Assembly (NCBI GenBank): GCA_963281255.1
Contig: OY725489.1
Span: forward strand, 5,084,001 to 5,148,000
Direction: 5' to 3'
DNA: 64,000 bases
DNA from: Aphrocallistes beatrix
Taxonomy: Eukaryota; Porifera; Hexactinellida; Sceptrulophora; Aphrocallistidae
Under the pieces are notes generated by a model. The model made no database searches, was not told the origin of the DNA, and worked only from the letters and a program-made list of their open reading frames with translations. This document shows positions 35,041-45,884 of this stretch, piece by piece. The translations under genes and the position numbers were made by a program. Each line of letters begins with the position of its first letter. The stretch's first letter is position 1.

Positions 35041-35262
35041 ACAAGCGCGCTTCGCTTGCTTGCGCTGCGCGCCTGGCGGACACTTTGTGTCCGCCGGAGG
35101 TTCCCTTCGGTCGCCTGGAGGTGACATTGGTTAATTAAACGGGATATATCATCTCTAAATATGTCCATCTCAGTTTTAAAATCGATATCACTTGAAAAAA
35201 CACCAAATTTGTCAATTTTTAAAATTTTGATGAGTAATGATGACGTCAAACTTCAAAAAAAA
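35041..35262 (-). repeat. A-type repeat, truncated, with GC-rich box
   Basis: A perfect box (35041-35120) with the stem GGCGGACAC-TTT-GTGTCCGCC is followed by GGTGACATTGGTTAATTAAA and the A body, ending after TGATGACGTCA. Confidence 0.85.
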
Positions 35263-35780
35263 CATCTTGCAGTCGTGATAACTCATCTCCATTCAGATAG
35301 GGTATTTGCAGGTTGGGAGGTGGAATAGAGCTATCTTCGACTGAAATAGCAAGGAGATCGGTACTTCTAAATATTGGAACAGTTTCTTGCTCCGAAGAAG
35401 ACATTTCTTGTTCTGAAAAAGACATTGTAATTTGTGTTTGTATATTGTTAGCAATAAATTTCATTATTTTATAGCCATATTTATACCAACTATATTTCTT
35501 TAAACTTCTTAAAAATGCCTAATTTTAGATTCTAATTAGCAGTGAAGGAATTGGATTCTTGCCATGTGATTAGATTTGAAATAAAGCATATACAATATTG
35601 TCTATTTTTAGACTCTAGCTTCTATTTAGCACTGAAGGAATTGGATTATTGCCATGTGTTTAGATTTGAAATAAAAAATGTCGGTCGACAGACCAATAGT
35701 GCAGCTCCAGGAAGTGACTCGAAGGAACAAGAAATATGAATATCGGAATACATCGAGAAAAATTCATCTTATAGCATTCA

Positions 35781-36408
35781 AAATGTGCTGAACAATATCA
35801 AAATACTCCAAGCATCTACCTAGAATTGAAAGTGTAAAGATATTCCTTGGTCAATATTCAGCTGCTACAGCCATTTAATTGCATGCACACAATCTAACTG
35901 CAAAATACATCTAATATTGCAATTGACCATTGAGAATTTATCACAAGCGCAATATTTCAACATTAAGACCATCCAATCACAATTGAATGCATCCCACCGC
36001 TTTGTAGACCTATTTTGCGTGAAGAGGAACATAGGGATGGCTATTAGAGGAGGAGGAGGAGGCCATCATTTATTAACAAATTATTACTACAGTCGAAACC
36101 GTTTTTTCTTATTTGTAAACTTTATATAAATATTATAAACAAAAGCAAACGATTAATCTCTCAAATGGATCTGAAAACGTAATATACTAAATCTACACCC
36201 CTGAAAACCCCATGTCAATCATTGGAAGCCAGCCTCTAGCCTATTTTTATAATTTGTTTTTGTATATATCAACATTTAATAGCTCATAAAGTATTCACAT
36301 TGTTTCTTTTAAAGTGCGAAAGTCGGAATCCACATATTAACATATCCTACTAGCCTTTCGCTTTTAGCTTAAAATAAGATTTTTTTCGAAAGGTAGTATA
36401 TAATGTAA
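35781..36408. repeat. Mosaic repeat duplicated at 60493-61420
   Basis: GAACAATATCAAAATACTCC through the GGAGGAGGAGGAGG tail, the 140-bp unit and AACATTTAATAGCTC all recur at 60493-61420 in the same order. The later copy has about 110 extra bases carrying a GC-rich box. No coding potential. Confidence 0.8.
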
Positions 36409-36414
36409 TATGTT

Positions 36415-36912
36415 AATCCTTACTATTAAAACTCGATTAATGTATATTTATTTATTTATTCGTGTCCGCCGGAGGCTCCCTTCGGTCGGCTGGAGGAGAC
36501 ATTGGTTAATTATAAGGGAGATACGTAACATCTCTAAATATGTCCATCTTAGTGTTAAAACCGATTTCACTCAAAAAATCACCAAATTTGCCAATTTTAA
36601 AATTTTTGATGCGTAATGATGACGTCATAACAAAGTGATGAGTCATCATTTTTTGATGAAAGTCGCATCATATGTGAGGTATGTTAGTATACAGATTCTA
36701 TTAAAATTTCAGCCTTCTATCTCCTATAATGGCTGAGTTATGCTCGAATAACTGTGTTGCTTAACTTTTAAAAATGTGACTGACGTCATAATTCCATGAT
36801 GAGTCGACGTTTTGCTCTGAACTCAGAACTTACTGGAGCCATAGCCAAAAAACTCCCACATGCCAAAAATCAGCCTTCTGCGCCCGGCAGTTTCTTCAAT
36901 CAATTCGTTACA

Positions 36913-36944
<32 letters not shown>

Positions 36945-36967
36945 AATCGAGTTTTAATAGTAAGGAT
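36415..36967 (-). repeat. A-type repeat copy, box partly deleted
   Basis: ATCCTTACTATTAAAACTCG at 36415 and AATAGTAAGGAT ending at 36967 are inverted ends. Between them, at 36462, a partial box (GTGTCCGCCGGAGGCTCCCT) joins the reverse A body, with TGACGTCA at about 36622 and 36783 and TGAGTCA near 36640. This copy shows the repeat bounded by inverted termini on both sides. Confidence 0.8.
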
Positions 36968-37000
36968 TTATATATATACAAGCGCGCTTCGCTTGCTTTC

Positions 37001-37363
37001 AATGAACAGTCCCGTCCGAAATTCCATAATATTGAACCTGTGTATAGCGGTCACCTGCTCAACGCGGCCAGCGGCCACCCGTTTGTAGTCCCTTACTGAC
37101 CCTAAAACTGTCAATAACGGCCACTACTTGTCTATAACAACCATCACCTTTTTCATTTTTTTGTGTTTATTACTCGACCTGTTACGAACGATAAACAAGT
37201 TTCATGTAATTACTTTAAGTAATGGATTTCTAACAACTTGATATTTATTGCACTACGTTGATACCTTTGGGGGTCAGACAATCACCTGTATATAACGGTC
37301 ACCTGTGTATAACGGCCAATTTTGTCCAGTTCCTTGGGTGGCCGTTATATACAGGTTCCACTG
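37001..37363 (-). repeat. pogo-type MITE, reverse, one end lost
   Basis: It matches the complete element at 61791-62185 in reverse orientation and ends CAGGTTCCACTG then TA. The other end is truncated against a box fragment at 36978-36999. Confidence 0.85.
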
Positions 37364-37382
37364 TATATATACACACAAACAA

Positions 37383-37903
37383 ACAATAATTGAGTTTTAA
37401 TAGTAAGGATATATATATATATATATATATATCTGTAACGAATTGATTGAAGAAACTGCCGGGCGCAGAAAGCTGATTTTTGGCATGTAGGAGTATTTTG
37501 ACTATGGCTCCAGTAAGTTCTGAGTTCAGAGCAAAATATCAACTCATCATGGAATTATGACGTCATTGTCACATTTTAAAAAGTTAAGCAACACAGTTAT
37601 TTGGGCATAACTCAGCCATTATAGGAGATAGCAGGCTGAAATTTTAATAAAATGTGTATACTAACATATGTATCTAACATATGATGCAACTATTATCAAA
37701 AAATGATGAGTCATCACTCTGTTATGACGTCATCATTACTCATCAAAATTTTAAAAATTGACAAATTTGGTGATTTGGACATATTTAGAGATGATATATC
37801 CCTTATAATTAACCAATGTCACCTCCAGGCGACCGAAGGGAGCCTCCGGCGGACACGAAGTGTCCGCCAGCCGCGCAGCGCAAGCAAGCGAACCGCGCTT
37901 GTA
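37383..37903 (+). repeat. A-type repeat with reverse box
   Basis: An inverted A terminus (GAGTTTTAATAGTAAGGAT) runs directly into TA repeats and the forward A body from CTGTAACGAATTGATTGAAG, with TGACGTCA at about 37559 and 37726. It ends in a box at 37824-37903. It is followed by ATTCATATTATTACTTTCAA, as at 61437. Confidence 0.8.
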
Positions 37904-38191
37904 AATTATAAAACATTCATATTATTACTTTCAAAGCGCGAAAATCGGATCGTACATGGTGAAATACCTTACAATAGTCTTGAGATCTTACTTATATCTT
38001 TAATTAAACTAAGCTTTGGTGTGGTGCTGTTAAAATATGAATATCCTTACTATTCTAAATCGATTAATGGTTGTATGCTAAAGTCAATCTGTGTAATCAG
38101 TTATTTCATGAAGAGCCTAGTGATTTCACGAAATGCCTATTAATTACGTGAGATCACTACGCATTTCATGAAATCCATATATATATATATA

Positions 38192-39027
38192 CAGTGTGTC
38201 CCGAAATTATTGGCAGTAAACTTTAACTTAATGTAGTATCAAACGAGTACTTAGAAAGAGTATTATAATTTCAGGATAACTTCATTTATGTATTTTCTTA
38301 CTATATTTACATCGTTTTGAGTCACACTATCATACCATGTGATTACCCAGCATCTTTTCTGAAATATCTAAGTATGTACATATCTTGTAGTTGTGCAATT
38401 CTTAAGTGTTTGTTCAAAGGACTCGGCAAGATATAGGCTCTGGAAGTCAGAATTAGGGGTGTGTCAGTGATTATCCTACAAAAATCAAATTTCGAGAGAA
38501 AAAAAATGAGAAAACATAATTGTATTTGTAGTCAATCCCCACAAATAGCACTAATTATTAGTTATTCCGTTACTTTAAACAAGTTAAGTTCATAATTTTT
38601 AAGTTTATGGGCGAAATTCCACTTTTTACGTTGTTATTCTCTGCGAGCGTCAAACACACCCCTAATTCTGACTTCCAGAGCCTATATCTTGCCGAGTCCT
38701 TTGAACAAACACTTAAGAATTGCACAACTACAAGATATGTACATACTTAGATATTTCTATAACTAAATTAAGCGGTATAGAAGAAAACATTACTATACCA
38801 TAGCAAATAGTGATTGGGATTTTGACAAAAACTGAGGCATAGAATGAGTTTGCATTTCAGAAAAGATGCTGGGTAATCACATGGTATGATAGTGTGACTC
38901 AAAACGATGTAAATATAGTAAGAAAATACATAAATGAAGTTATCCTGAAATTATAATACTCTTTCTAAGTACTCGTTTGATACTACATTAAGTTAAAGTT
39001 TACTGCCAATAATTTCGGGACACACTG
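38192..39027. mobile_element. Long-arm foldback MITE, 836 bp
   Basis: CAGTGTGTCCCGAAATTATT and its complement bound the element, with TA on both sides (38190-38191 and 39028-39029). The arms are about 290-380 bp, so most of the element is palindromic; for example GACTCGGCAAGATATAGGCT returns inverted at about 38680. The terminus style is Tc1/mariner. Non-coding. Confidence 0.9.
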
Positions 39028-39185
39028 TATATGTAATATATATATATCGGAAATATCCACTCATCATGGAATTATGCCGTCATTCACACCTTTTTTCAGT
39101 TTTGACTATAAATCAGCCATTTTAGGTCATAGAAGGACGAAATTTTAATACAATGTGTATATAAATATATCTCACATATGATGTA

Positions 39186-40325
39186 CACTCCGCTCTCGTT
39201 TATCCGAACTTCATTCTTGATTTAATCATTTTCCAAACATCATTTTATCCGTACAGTTCGGTTAATTTGTCAAGCTTAATCTTATCCGAACAAAAGTATA
39301 TTGTACTGTATATATTGGGTTACCATACTTACGTATTTTTATAGTACAATATATGTGATAATACGACAACCAATATAATTTCTTACTTATCTTTCGTTTG
39401 TTCATCTCTTCATCTAGTATACTAAGATTATTTATGAGTACGTACCCACATTGTGCGTGAGACATATTATAGCTCATCTGTATTTTCTATACGTACGATA
39501 TATGCACTTAGTTACTTATTTCCTTTGTAAATTTGTACTTATATTTTAACTGTTAGCTAATTGTTTTTATGGCTCAGGTTTCCGAAAAACGTAAGAGAAG
39601 GGTTCTGACTATTGATGAAAAACTAGACATTTGTGAGATGATTAAAGAAGATTTTTCTTATTCTGTTATTTGTCAAAAGTATGGAATTGGAAAATCTACT
39701 GTTTCAGACATTAAGAATGGAGAAGATAAAATACTTAGTTTCAAGGACAGGATGATAACATTCGATAAGAGAACTGCTAAATGTATGAAGCTTGGGAAGT
39801 TTTTTGAATTGGATGAAGCTCTCTACATGTGGTTCAGGCAAGAAAGGGAAAAAGGATGTCCAGTTAGTGGGCCACTCTTAGCTGAAAAAGCGAACATTCT
39901 CTATAACTTACTTTATCCAGAGAACTTAGTAACATTTACAGCTAGTTCCGGATATTTGACAAGATTCAAGAAGCGTTATCATATACGAAATTTATATATA
40001 ACAGGAGAGAAGTTATCTGCGGATATGGAATCTGCCGTTATTTTCGTCGATGAATTTAAACTTTTAACTACAGGCTATACTTCTGATCAGATTTTTAACT
40101 CGGATGAAACTGGCCTATATTATCGCACTCTACCTGACAAAACTTTAGTATCTTGGTTTGAAAAATCAGCTGCAGGTTACAAACAAATAAAGGAACGCAT
40201 CACAATTAATGTATGCTCAAATGCTAACGGTTCTATAAAATTACCACTTCTTGTCATTGGGAAAGCTGCAAAACCACGTTGTTTCAAAAATATAGCAGTG
40301 AACTCGCTTCCTGTTGTATATGTTG
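39186..40325 (+). mobile_element. pogo/Tigger transposon, 3' truncated
   Basis: The left terminal repeat, CACTCCGCTCTCGTTTATCC, lies next to TA (39184-39185). The transposase follows 380 bp downstream. The element stops at 40325, where a palindromic insertion starts, and its right end was not found. Confidence 0.75.
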
Positions 40326-40393
40326 CAGTCAGAATGCGTTTCCAGTCGAAACGCGTTTTGACTGACTTTCTAGTCGAAACGCGTTTCGACTAG
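39569..40393 (+). pseudogene. Tigger (CENP-B/Jerky-like) transposase, truncated
   Basis: It begins MAQVSEKRKRRVLTIDEKLD. Residues 1-60 form the CENP-B-type N-terminal helix-turn-helix (ICQKYGIGKSTVSDIKNGED). Residues 70-145 form the second Tc5-type DNA-binding domain (GPLLAEKANILYNLLYPEN; SSGYLTRFKKRYHIR). The DDE_1 domain starts near 165, with the first catalytic aspartate D179 in FNSDETGLYYR. Homology ends at about residue 251 (NSLPVVY). The last 23 codons are read from the inserted palindromic sequence at 40326. Full-length relatives run to about 500 residues, so the second and third catalytic residues are gone. No frameshift occurs before the break. Confidence 0.92.
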
Positions 40394-40412
40394 TCAAAAT
40401 GCGTTTCCACTG
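40326..40412. repeat. 87-bp palindromic insertion (ACGCGT core)
   Basis: The segment holds four GCGTTTC/GAAACGC blocks, including the perfect palindrome AGTCGAAACGCGTTTCGACT at 40372-40391 and flanking copies with one change. It runs from CAGTCAGAATGCG to GCGTTTCCACTG. It interrupts the Tigger frame. It may be a tiny element in its own right or the terminus of the integrase element that follows. Confidence 0.7.
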
Positions 40413-40848
40413 TTAATAGAATATCATGGGTTATTTTTAACTTCAGTGTACTAATTTAAAGTAAATGATGTTGTTTTCAGCACAATAACGATCTAATTTT
40501 AGGATTCAAATTGTCTTTATTCATTAAAATAAGTTATGCTCATTCCCAAACTTCGCAATCAATTCGCAATCGAAACATATGATAAAGAAGAAAATAATGG
40601 TATCAAAACTGGTCATATTCAATTGCGTGTCAAGCGAAGACGGTTTCGCAATAGCAACAAAGACAGCTTAAGGGATTAGTTTGAGCTGTCTAAATACGTC
40701 AATTGGATGGGCAATACTTGTAGGCATTTATTTCTTGAGAAGATAAATACAGAAAATTATAACAAAAGACAATACAATCACAGTCATGATATCCCCTCGG
40801 GAAAAGTTCAACAATTCCATTGAATCCTATCAGTCTGTCCTCAGTTGA

Positions 40849-41832
40849 GCTCAGATTACAGATATCATCCGCATTTATTCTGATCCTCCCCCTGTCCAAA
40901 AAGGAGCTGATCGCCAAATGTACTACAGGATTAGGAAGAAATATGTAGTAAAACAGTCGCAATCTGTTAAATTCCTATATAGCCAAGTGCAAAACTCACA
41001 GGATCTATTGAGAGTTGTATCCAAATAATCGCTCTTCGAAACACTTGAGGCTGTCCACACTGAGGGAGAAAAGCATCTTGGAAGAGACCGGATGTCAGTA
41101 GTGCTTAAACAGAAGTATTCCGGCATTTCCAAAGAAGTGGTCCAATTATTTATCAAATCGTGTAGTGAGTGCGAACTTCAGAAATGTAAAAAGCAACTGA
41201 AATCTACGGTCACAAAACCAATACGTAGTTTAGATTTTGCTTCGAGGGGCCAAATTGACTTAATCGACCTGCAAAATACACCAGAAATTAACAGGTCATA
41301 CAACTTCTTAATGGTATATCAGGACCACCTTATCAAATTTATTATGCTCCGCCCTTTGAGAAGAAAGTCAGCACAAGAAGTTGTTGATAATCTTCTAGAC
41401 GTATTTTGTTTGTTGGGACCACCGCACAATCTACAGAGCGATAACGGTAGGGAATTTAAAAACATCAATCTTGCAACCTTTATTCGAGAACAATGGCCTG
41501 AATGTAAAGTGATCCATGGAAAGGCGAGACATCCTCAGTCACAAGGCTCTGTTAAAAGGGTAAACAAAGAGATAAAAAAGGTGTTAGGATCTTTTATGCG
41601 GAAATCAAAAGATCCATGTTGGGTTAAATATGTAAATAGAACCCAGTACTCAATCAATACTAGTTCACATTCTACATTAGAGTATAAGACTCCTTACTGA
41701 ATCCTCTTCGGTCGGGAGCATGTACAGGGGCTTGAAGAGTTTGGAATCCCAGATGAAATTGCTGCAGATGTCACTACAGAAGAAGAGATTAATCAAGTTT
41801 CGATATTTTGTTTTGTGCAAGGTGACAATTAA
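40849..41832 (+). pseudogene. KRBA2-like integrase, catalytic glutamate lost
   Basis: A retrovirus-type integrase of the kind found in KRBA2-like and Ginger-type DNA transposons. Residues upstream of 41092 are recognisable (YYRIRKKYVVKQSQSVKFLY) up to a TAA at about 41024, then LFETLEAVHTEGEKHLGRDR. The zinc-binding H2C2 region continues to CSECELQKCKK. Core motifs are QIDLIDLQNTPE (first Asp), LQSDNGREFKN (second Asp) and SQGSVKRVNKEIK, where the usual SQGSVER has Glu changed to Lys. TGA at 41698-41700 breaks the frame before ILFGREHVQGLEEFGIP. A lysine at the catalytic position and two stops make this a dead copy. Confidence 0.88.
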
Positions 41833-42677
41833 GTTTTGTTACCCGTAAGCGTCAACTAATAAGTCGTAAACAAATCAACTGATTAGAGAGTCGTCAAATT
41901 ATACTTAACAGAAAATTTGCCTCATTTCTTAATCATATTTCCAGTATATCCACATTGTTTCTCTGCCATTCTACACATACTCCCACATAATCATTTGATA
42001 ATTTTTCCATCTTCTTTCCAAATTAGCCTTTATTTAGTGATAAGTTAACTACTAAATCGTAGAATTGTATGCCCTCTCTTGTCATTGTTAGATACTCTCT
42101 GCAATATTTGACTCTCAAATATAAAATTCCGCGTCCTCTCCTTTTAATTGCCAAACAAATCAGATGAGTGGAATTTTTGAGGTATATCTTAGATATAAAC
42201 CCGACATTCCAATTGCTAAGCCAGAATTTGTTTTGAGACATGAGGTGTAGTGAAGTTTGCTTGAATATCCACTTCAAATATTGAATATTCTTCGATCAGC
42301 GTTCTTGAATTTCGTCTCTAAAATAAATTTTCCCTTTGTTTCTGAATTCATTTCATCTTGGTGGGATATAAATCAATCTTAAAAGTATCTCAACATTTGT
42401 TGACTATTCATGAAAATATTAGTGAGACAAATCTTGTCTCTTATCTCGATTCTTAATTATTGTAAAAAGTATGCTGTATATTTTGGAAAACGCATATCTA
42501 GTTATTCTACTAGATGATAAATTTCGAAATTTCGCACTGAAATACAGAAATCAAAGCTACTTGCGGCTCTATCAAAATGTAACATACAAATAATTGTCAC
42601 CTTATATTAGTAAGTTAACTATTTAAGTTAATAACTGAAATCTAACTTCCCTCAGGTTCCTTGCACACGCTAAGGAG
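41833..42677. other. Spacer or intron within the integrase element
   Basis: AT-rich, without a gene. It ends with a pyrimidine tract and AG (TCTAACTTCCCTCAG at about 42641-42655), after which an open frame leads into the next segment. An intron is therefore possible, but I could not find a donor that keeps phase. Confidence 0.4.
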
Positions 42678-43570
42678 ATGGACGGTGAACAGACCATGAC
42701 CAACACAGATCCAGTGAATTCTGATGTTGTCAACGTTCAAGAAACGCCCAGCTTTCTCTCTGACGATTCCTACATGCAAGACATAAATCAAGAAAATATT
42801 AGGTTTAATGTTAACATGGATTACAACTCTCCTAACTCACCAGCTAAAGAGCCCACCATTTCACTTGAACATTCTCTTCCGTACACACCAATTCCCTCGA
42901 GTTCTTATTACACTGCTCCTCTCCTGTTGGGCGACCAAGATGGGCAAGATATTGAACTGGAATCACAAAGTTGCAGTAGAGCTCACCATTGTCCTGGCTG
43001 CGATCTTCCTGTCCATACCATTTGTGGTCAACCAGTTGCAGGTCTTGAAGGGTTTGGGAGTCCTGTGTGCTGTGTGAGCTGTTTCCTAAAAGAAAGAGAA
43101 GGTTCGCACAATCAAGGCCGAACATCTGCAAAACGTGGACAAGAAAAGCAAATACAAAGAATGGAGAAGCAAACACTAAAGAAGGCGAAGCAACTTGACA
43201 TCGGTGACAACATACTTGTTCATGTTCCTGAGGTTGATAAAATGTCACCGTTTGATCCACCCAATATTTCCGGTGTTATAACGGAACGGAACGAAGAAGG
43301 GTGCCTAAAATTGGTAGTAGTGCAGGAACACTAGATAGATCTTATCTCCCTTCAGAAGTGGGATTTTCTTTATCACATTTTCTCTCCCTTGAGGACGTTC
43401 CTAACGTGATCGTCACACTGCGAAAATCAGTTTTGACCTCTTCTCTCGGCAAAAGCAGACTCTTTTGCCATTGTACCAGCGGATGTGGATCTAATCGCTG
43501 TAGATGTAGACGATTAGGAAAGATATGTAACTATAAGTGCCATAAGAAATTAGCGTGCCATAACAAGTAA
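42678..43570 (+). pseudogene. C-terminal part of the KRBA2-like integrase protein
   Basis: An acidic, Ser/Pro-rich segment (MDGEQTMTNTDPVNSDVVNV) leads to a Cys/His cluster (HHCPGCDLPVHTICG, VCCVSCFLKE), then a lysine-rich helix and GDNILVHVPEVDKM. After a one-base frameshift in the A run near 43310, it continues as LSLEDVPNVIVTLRKS and a cysteine-rich CXC-type tail (CHCTSGCGSNRCRCRRLG ... CHKKLACHNK), ending at 43570. The order Cys/His cluster, LSLEDVP, CXC tail is what I know from the C-termini of KRBA2-like integrase proteins in invertebrates. It is therefore probably the same element as 40849-41832. Confidence 0.75.
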
Positions 43571-44734
43571 TGTTGCTGTTTTACTCTTACTGTAATATCT
43601 TGTTATTGAATTGACATCAGTACATGCCTAGAAAATGCAAATATGAACTACAATATTTAGGGGATAAATTTCAAGTCATCATTAGACTTAATTAGGGGTG
43701 GTACGAAGAGGGACTAGGGTAGGCTGTTTTGAGAAGGCTTAATATGGATCGATTATCAACGAATATTTGGTTATACATTTATTTGACTATTTTTGGACAA
43801 TATAGCGTTGAGAACAATTAACAAGTTATCAGTGTCAATTTCATTGTTGTTAAGGAATATTGGAATATATGGATAAAATGGTAATTATCTTGACTTCACC
43901 AAGACCACAGAAATTACAGGTTGCTCTTATCGCATTTCTTCTCAACTGTCTGCATACGCGCATGAGCTCAATGCTTTCGGACTAATGGCATGATTCCGAT
44001 ACTCTTCAAATATTAACCATGTCGGGACATAATCCCCTAGTCTTTTGGAGCAGGGAATTACGTATATTTATCTAGGTTCGTGAAAAGAACATAATATGGT
44101 CACTGTTTGTTGGAAACTTGTTTCAGCCGCCCTGCCCACATCTAAATTTTTGTACTGCATTTAACGTCAAATTTGTTTTTATTGCATCACTTTTTCATTC
44201 ATTTACATTGTACATCAATTGTAAAATACAGATAATTTCTACTAGAACAAGGTCTAACCTTTGGTCGCGCATAGAAAACATAAGATTAAGGATTGTGTTT
44301 CATATATGGAGGAAATTATACATTTTCACCATCCATATTAATAAGGTTTTGAGATATGTTGCTTGCTATGTCTCTATTTCTCTTGAAAATTCCGAAAATA
44401 ATTTAATAGCAAAAATGAACGGAACAGGAGCAAGAGTTTCTACTGCTGAAATTTTTCTCCACCTTTAGGTGCCACCTTGCTATAACTGACCCTAAATCGA
44501 AATATTGAACCTTTCTGTTGGATCTTAACTATTCAACGCATTTAATAATTTATCCATTTCATTCTTTAACGATGTTAAATTATACTAATTCACTTGTATA
44601 TCATAGGATGTCAGTAACAATATTTTTGCAAGGTAATTGATATAATTAAATATGAGATGATTATGAAATGCTGTCCGTGTCCTCACAAGACATATTTGAG
44701 GAGCTGAAACAGGTTTACTATTAACAGTAGTGGC
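43571..44734. other. Non-coding stretch
   Basis: The 116-codon frame at 44118-44468 has no recognisable domain and unremarkable composition. No repeat ends found. Confidence 0.4.
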
Positions 44735-44754
44735 CTTACTATATATACTACTAG

Positions 44755-44895
44755 CAAGGCCGTAGGCGCCAGGTTTCAAGTGGTCCGGTTGGGATAAAAA
44801 GTGGTCCAGTTGAAACCAGTCCGAATGTACCAAATTGTGCTTTTGGCACATAAAATTCTTCAAAAGTGGTCAGATTGAAACCGGACCTACAGTCC
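44755..44895. repeat. Small inverted repeat with GGTCCGGTT motifs
   Basis: GGTTTCAAGTGGTCCGGTT, AGTGGTCCAGTTGAAACC and AGTGGTCAGATTGAAACCGG alternate, partly inverted, making a MITE-like cluster. The ends are uncertain. Between 44900 and 45880 nothing further is recognised. Confidence 0.5.
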
Positions 44896-45884
44896 CGATG
44901 GTTACGGTCCTGCTGACTAGTATACAACTAACTTCTCGCTTCTGGCAATCAATAACAATTCCATGTTCATCATGAGTATCGGTTATAAAAATATTCATCC
45001 ACATGCTATTGGGGAATTCCATGTCAAAAAACCAATAATTTCACCACCATCAACCGATTTGTCTGAAATTTGCTGTGCGACAAGCCATTGATATGTCTTT
45101 ACTTTTGTGGAAATTTCAGATCAATCGGTCATGTGGTTTTTGACTTATGACGTCACAAAATTTGGAATTTTTGCTGTTTGGCCAAGGATTTTCACAATGG
45201 TAAAACCACCATCCCATATTAAACTCGAATAACTCGAAAAATATTCATCATACTCTTTCAGAAATTGCTATACTTATGTTATTATATATGGAGAATACGA
45301 AAATCATGAGTAAATTCAGTTTTGAGTTCCTTTTCTTTGTGAAAACTGGAACTGAAACCAACCCCGGAAGCAAACCGGAACTATGACGTAACAAAAATGT
45401 ATATTTCGGAAACTGTTTTATTTTTTGGTATTTTACTGTTGATAGTCATAATTCATTGTATAAAAAAATTCAGTTGGTTTCCATGTGTTCTCTTTGAGTT
45501 ATTCACATTTTTGTACCTGTAAACGCTTTCTATATATAACTAAAAATTTTATCCCTTTTTGAAAATATAGCATTCACCTGACAGCTCTCAATTTCTATCA
45601 TTTTGAAAATGCTTTTATATCTTCCTCTATAATATCACTCATTCTTACAACATTCTACAATTGATATGTGCATTAGGAATTATAAGTTGTATATTTGACC
45701 GCAGACAGACTAAACATAACAGTGCAATGCTGTTGTTGCTATGTTCTAGGAATGCAATAAATATCACTAATGAGTTGAAAAGTTAGTTTAGGAGGACTAA
45801 TATTTGCTGAACAATCCGATATTTAGTCCGAACATAGCACTCTGTATGTAAGACCGCCCATCTAAATCTCAAAATTGAACCAGG

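Noticed and set aside
44118-44468. 116-codon open frame on the plus strand
   Set aside because: No family resemblance, no splice or promoter context, and low-complexity hydrophobic start typical of chance frames in AT-rich DNA.
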